Made by a program: the position numbers and the translations under genes. From assembly GCA_950295325.1 (NCBI GenBank), contig OX485804.1, forward strand, positions 44,564,429 to 44,628,428: a stretch of DNA of 64,000 nt, written 5' to 3'. Of the stretch, positions 59,861 to 64,000 are shown one piece after another. The notes under the pieces are model-generated. The model was not told where the DNA came from. It saw only the letters and a list, made by a program, of their open reading frames with translations, and did no database searches. This stretch comes from Polytrichum commune (Eukaryota > Streptophyta > Polytrichopsida > Polytrichales > Polytrichaceae). Every line of letters begins with the position of its first letter. Positions within the stretch are counted from its first letter, which is position 1.

Positions 59861-60556
59861 TCCATGATCAAGGCTTCTAGAAGACGATTTAGGCTTTTTC
59901 ATGGTCGTGGCTTCAAACTGCCGAAACCATGGCCACGAGAAATTCTAAATCGTTTTTCTTATAGCCATTGGTCACATGTGTGAAACAACTCTACACTCTC
60001 TCATGTGACCAAGTCTCTCAATAATGATTAAGGATTTCTCATGGTCATGGCTTCGGACTATCGAGATCATGACCACAAAAAATCTGAAATCATTTTTCCT
60101 CATGGCCCTTGGTCATGTATGTTGGATGGCCCTACACTATCTCTTGTGACCAAGGCTCCTATATAGCAATTTAGGGTTTCTCGAGGTCATAGCTTCGGAC
60201 TATCAAGACCATGATCACGAGAAACCCTAGATGTTGTTGTTTTTTTCACGGCCCTTTGTCACACGTGTGAAACAACCCTACACCGTGTCCCGTGACCAAG
60301 GCTTCTAAATAATGATTTAGGATTTCTCATGGTCATGGTTTTGAATTGTCAAGACCATGACCACGTGAAATACCCCAAAAAAATTCTCATGGCAGTTGGT
60401 CACGTGTGTGAAACGGGACTACACTATCCTCCGTGACCAATCTTCTAAAGAGCCATTTAGGATTTCTCATGGTCATGGCTTTGGACTATCGAGACCATGA
60501 CCACAAGAAATCCTAAATCATAATTTTTCTCACGGTCACGTGTGTGAAACGGCCCC
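59861..60556. repeat. tandem array of five hairpin-forming ~142-bp units
   Basis: Each unit contains an inverted repeat: a left arm GATTTAGGATTTCTCATGG then TCATGGC, a loop of about 12 nt (TTCGGACTATCG), and a right arm GACCATGACCAC then GAGAAATCCTAAATC. Hairpin centres lie near 59918, 60060, 60200, 60345 and 60488. Between hairpins is a spacer, CACGTGTGTGAAACRRCCCTA then CACTATCTCYYGTGACCAAG. Both arms are conserved in most units. No coding capacity. Confidence 0.85.
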
Positions 60557-60963
60557 TACGAAACTATCTCATGTGGATCCCTTACTACCATACAAATTGC
60601 CATGATTCCTTAGCCTATCTTGGTATTGGAACCACAACATTAGATCTCACCTACAGTTTTGGGAATAAACCCGGGATACTTTTGGATAAAGTTGATGGCA
60701 CTTTTGCTTTCAATGAGTCCACGGCATTAGAGGGTGAGTGGTCACCGGTATTTTCCACACTCTAGGTGATAAAAGTAGGTCTAGTTTCTTCCAATCAAAT
60801 CGGTGCCAAGTTATTCATTTCGTGAAACGACACGTGGACTTTCATAGAGGTTCTAACCCATAGAAAAATGCCATGTGGCACTCATTTAGATTGAACGATT
60901 ACCTATGTACCCAATTTGCTTATCGCATACAATGTTGGGGAGTAGAATGCGGAAAAAAGAGTA

Positions 60964-61183
60964 CATCGTTTATGGTATTTAGTGTCACTTATTATTTGTA
61001 ATTACGCTACACTATAACATGTTGTCATAGAGTTTACTTTTAACCAACAAAGGTTGGAGAAAATGTGGTTTGGACATCATAGAACACAATTCACTCAACA
61101 TGGTAAAGCTTACATTCTAAGTAAACTTTTAATAGCATTGTGTAATTCCGAATAGCAAGTGACACTAAATACCATAAATGGTG
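60964..61183. mobile_element. TA-flanked MITE with palindromic ends, second copy
   Basis: Begins CATCGTTTATGGTATTTAGTG and ends CACTAAATACCATAAATGGTG, flanked by TA on both sides. The inner GTCACTTATTATTTG / GAATAGCAAGTGAC arms match the 55.23 kb copy. Length is 220 bp. Confidence 0.75.
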
Positions 61184-61856
61184 TAGCCCACCACATAAGC
61201 TTGAAGTTGTTGTTGAGGTGAAGAGCCTTTGACCAAAAAACAAAGAAGAGCCCAAACTTGGTTGTCTCTTAACCTAAGGGACCTAGAAGGGACTAATTTG
61301 GTTATTCAACTTATTCCAACACGTATGTGTGAGTGGTGTGTGGGGTCATGTGTGGATCTAAGAACGGACACATGTTTGAAAGAGTTATGATGATTCACTA
61401 GTCAACCTATAATCGGGACATAAGGGGGGTATGATTTAAATATTGAAAACAAGTATGTTTGGGTGATACAACATTTTTTATTGCAAATCTTGTGAGGCTT
61501 GAAAAAACTTTGAAATGCTTTGTAGCTCAAAGATAGCCCCCGAACAATTCAAGTGTGGAATGCTTTGAGAACATTCCAAGGACATCTCTATGAAATATAT
61601 AATACTATCTTGTTCTAAAGAAAATGTGTCTTCTTTCATACCCTTCATTGAACTACATGTTGAATGCACTAGGTATTGGAGTTTTCACGGTAAGTGAAGT
61701 GCTCCAACCGGGATTTGGGGGCCCTATAATATGACCATTTATGAAGAACAAGAATCTCACTTTGACATAGAATGAATCACTCGTATGAAATCCAATCCTT
61801 ATGAAGAGACTGAACATTATTCAAATTCATAACAGTGTTCTGTGGGACTGACAATA

Positions 61857-61936
61857 TCCGAAACATGTAACCATTTGAACTTGAAAACACTAGGATTTTG
61901 ACCGATGATGTCCAAAAACCTCCCTGGACACTAACA
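61857..61936. repeat. fragment of the fold-back element end
   Basis: AAACATGTAACCATTTGAAC, 'AACACTAGGATTTTGACCGA' and CTCCCTGGACACT match the right arm end of the 43.34-44.12 kb element. Confidence 0.6.
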
Positions 61937-62031
61937 AGCAGCTATGAAATTATAATTTTTATAAAAAAATTAATGCTCTTTCTTTGGAAAAGAGACCATC
62001 ATCTACCTGCTTAATAATGCTATGTTGCTCA

Positions 62032-62611
62032 GGGCCACTTCACACACAAGACTGAAGGCCTATGAGCATTGCAATCTAAGAGCTCTCATTGGTCGAAAGG
62101 GCGCAGACTGTCCAAGTTCACTTCACACACAAAGGTGAAGGCCTAAAGGCCCAAAGAATAGTTCATGGATGAAAAGTCTACATGAAGTCCTACATGGTGG
62201 ATTATGGATAAGGTTACATGGTGTCCCGGAATTTGCGTCAAGCCCACCTCCAAGAGGTGGGCCTGACAAATTATGAGAGACCATGAATATTGTTAATATT
62301 TTTTCCAAAATGACAGTTTAGATTGTAGGGCAAATTCCATAACAGATTCCAGACAGACAAACACCACCAAGTAATTCTCTTAAATTGATAGAATTTAAGA
62401 CATATTATATTAACCCAAATCCTCTTCGCTTTTTCCACCAACAAAATATGCAACGGTCCCACAACATGGTCCATTCTCACTTCACACTATGCTTGAGGGC
62501 CCGTGAGTACTTAAAACGGCTTTCCCAACACCATTGTACGGCCTTTGGATGAGAGTCAAGGGTCCTCACCATTACAAGGACACGGCTCCTGGCTCACGTG
62601 TGAAGTGGCCC
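62032..62611. mobile_element. PIF/Harbinger-type MITE, copy D
   Basis: Inverted ends GGGCCACTTCACACACAAG and CTCACGTGTGAAGTGGCCC, with a TCA/TCA duplication. Length is 580 bp, with an inner region longer than in copies A and B. Confidence 0.85.
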
Positions 62612-62624
62612 TCAGCATAAACAG

Positions 62625-63050
62625 CCGGGCCCACGTGGGTCCCACCACGTGCAAACGACGTGGCGGATGAATGATATGTAAACGTCTGTTCATCCACCTA
62701 GCTTTGGGCGCAACGGTTTCGTCCCCCAGTCCCGACATTCATCCGGAAACCGGGGGTCGAATGGCCCGTCTCCCGACAGCTAGCCGGCCGTCCTCTGAAT
62801 ATCCACGGCAGATACCCCTATTACCCACTGGATATTTTACAGCCGTCCGGCGCCTCGGTGCTAATATCCGCCGGTATATTACACTTGTACGCTGAAGTAA
62901 AAGGACCTCCCTGCATCAGGCACCCTGCACCGTCCGCGGGTCGGCTGCATATTTAACTGGCGTACATTGGATAATTCCCTGGTCCTTTTTGCTTGTACCG
63001 GCCCAGCAGGATGACTTGGTGGCCTCTGGGCCCGGCCCATTCTTAGGCTG
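62625..63050. promoter_or_regulatory. GC-rich island with three ACGTG cores
   Basis: Unlike its AT-rich surroundings, this stretch is rich in CCGG, CCCG and CGTCC. At 62631-62664 it has GCCCACGTGGG, CCACGTGC and GACGTGGC, i.e. G-box/ABRE cores bound by bZIP and bHLH factors in plants. A GCATATTTAACTGG sequence near 62947 could be TATA-like. No coding start is seen downstream within the window. Confidence 0.4.
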
Positions 63051-63213
63051 TGAATTTCTTTAGTGTTAGCAGTTAAGGCTTTACCATTAATTTAACCAGC
63101 CTTTACTTGTTTAGTGTGGGCCCTTGTAAATAGAATAACAACGTTTTTGGGCACACGAGTCCCCACAGATGCTGTGGATATCCACTTATGAGATCACTCA
63201 ATTCCCCTTTTAA

Positions 63214-63442
63214 CGGGGGGGAGGGGTTATCATATACGAGCATACATCTCATCCATCCACCATGAAGACTTCATCCCTTTATGTTTCTTGTCGAGTCATT
63301 TCAAATGACCTCAAGTACACTAATTTGGGACCTTTGAGGCTAATTTCGGTGTCAAATATGTTTCTCTTTAAAGTAACCCTCTAGACTTTTACGTTGGATG
63401 AATGAGAGGCACGCCCATCTACAATAACCCCCTCTCTCCCCT
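63214..63442. mobile_element. MITE with GGAGGGG ends, second copy of the 54.1-kb family
   Basis: GGGGGGGAGGGGTTATCATA with GCATACATCTCATCCATCC is mirrored by GGATGAATGAGAGGCACG and ACAATAACCCCCTCTCTCC. About 229 bp. Confidence 0.6.
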
Positions 63443-63507
63443 TATTATGACTTAAAAGTTGATGCTTAAGGATATTATCATCCTTCTCTATAGCCCCACT
63501 CCATCTT

Positions 63508-63535
63508 TGAGAGAGAGAGTGAGAGAGAGAGAGAG
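63508..63535 (+). repeat. GA microsatellite
   Basis: A short GAGAGA run interrupted once by GTGA. Confidence 0.7.
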
Positions 63536-63647
63536 TACCTTTCACTCGTCCAAAATAAAATCATGAAATAATATGTAGCTCGGATGTTACTTTTTAAGTT
63601 GATTTGACACCATAATTAGTTTGAAAGGCCCCAAAGTGGACTATATG

Positions 63648-63815
63648 TTACATCTTACTATTTGGAGTTACACAATGCTATATCTTTTTGCTATTAATGC
63701 AGTTTTTACCAAGTGAAGATGTTAATGTCCAAAAAAGATCAATTTGACCTTGGCAACAAATGAGATACACAGTAAATAGTTATAGCATTGCGTAATTCCA
63801 AATAGTATGCGACAT
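63648..63815. mobile_element. decayed copy of the palindromic-ended MITE
   Basis: The inner arms TTACTATTTGGAGTTACACAA and 'GCGTAATTCCAAATAGTA' are present, as is the 'TATATCTTTTTGCTATTAAT' core shared with the 55.23 kb copy. The terminal palindromes have decayed. Confidence 0.55.
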
Positions 63816-64000
63816 TTAGATGAATTGGCAACAAACCTACAGGGGTCCAAACTTTTATGTCGGATGAATGACATGTACGCTCGCATACAATAACATACAC
63901 ATTACGTGACAACCATTCAAGTTCACTTTACACTAGACCACACGGGATTTTAATTGCATCGTTAATGGTTTAACGTACCGGCACGTTACATAATTGTGGC

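Noticed and set aside
60544-60765. 73-codon frame after the hairpin array
   Set aside because: It begins within the array spacer and has no recognisable motif or splice context.

Overview
The window is nuclear DNA from a land plant. Two well-supported protein genes, each split by spliceosomal introns, sit in AT-rich DNA packed with plant-type transposable elements. The gene families (a plant-form PGAP1 GPI inositol-deacylase and an F-box/phloem-protein-2 protein), the chromodomain-bearing Ty3/gypsy relic, and the PIF/Harbinger, hAT and CACTA miniature elements all fit a plant. A decayed Tc1-type (DD34E) transposase and the rather divergent protein sequences make me favour a non-seed plant (lycophyte, fern or moss), but this is an inference and the species cannot be named from the window.

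Layout. 1-2.35 kb: a tandem array of about 200-bp units. 3.7-6.5 kb: a three-exon gene of unknown function encoding a highly charged coiled-coil protein, with a likely GC-AG intron. 6.5-16.5 kb: no genes, several miniature inverted-repeat elements (MITEs) and dispersed repeats. 16.6-18.5 kb: a reverse-strand composite of a hAT transposase end and a leucine-rich-repeat fragment between CCGG-rich flanks. 20.2-21.5 kb: a long-inverted-repeat element followed directly by a Harbinger-type MITE. 22.1-31 kb: the PGAP1 gene, 18 coding exons and about 1167 residues, with several upstream ORFs in its presumed leader.

33.5-41.4 kb: a three-level transposon nest. A Tc1 transposase is split by a reverse-strand Ty3/gypsy element with a 5-bp target duplication. 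One LTR of that element is in turn split by a 1.04-kb hAT-like element with an 8-bp target duplication. 42-47.6 kb: MITEs, a fold-back element, a degenerate tandem repeat and a perfect 173-bp duplication. 47.9-52.2 kb: the F-box/PP2 gene, two coding exons separated by a 3.4-kb intron full of repeats.

52.2-64 kb: no genes found. This stretch carries MITEs, a fold-back element with a nested CACTA-type insertion, a striking array of five hairpin-forming units at about 59.9-60.55 kb, and a GC-rich island with three ACGTG cores near 62.65 kb.

The genes do not form a functional cluster. PGAP1 acts in ER processing of GPI anchors, and the F-box/PP2 protein probably acts as a glycan-recognising substrate receptor of an SCF ubiquitin ligase. 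Exon boundaries were placed by eye from frame continuity and GT-AG (or GC-AG) signals, without transcript data.
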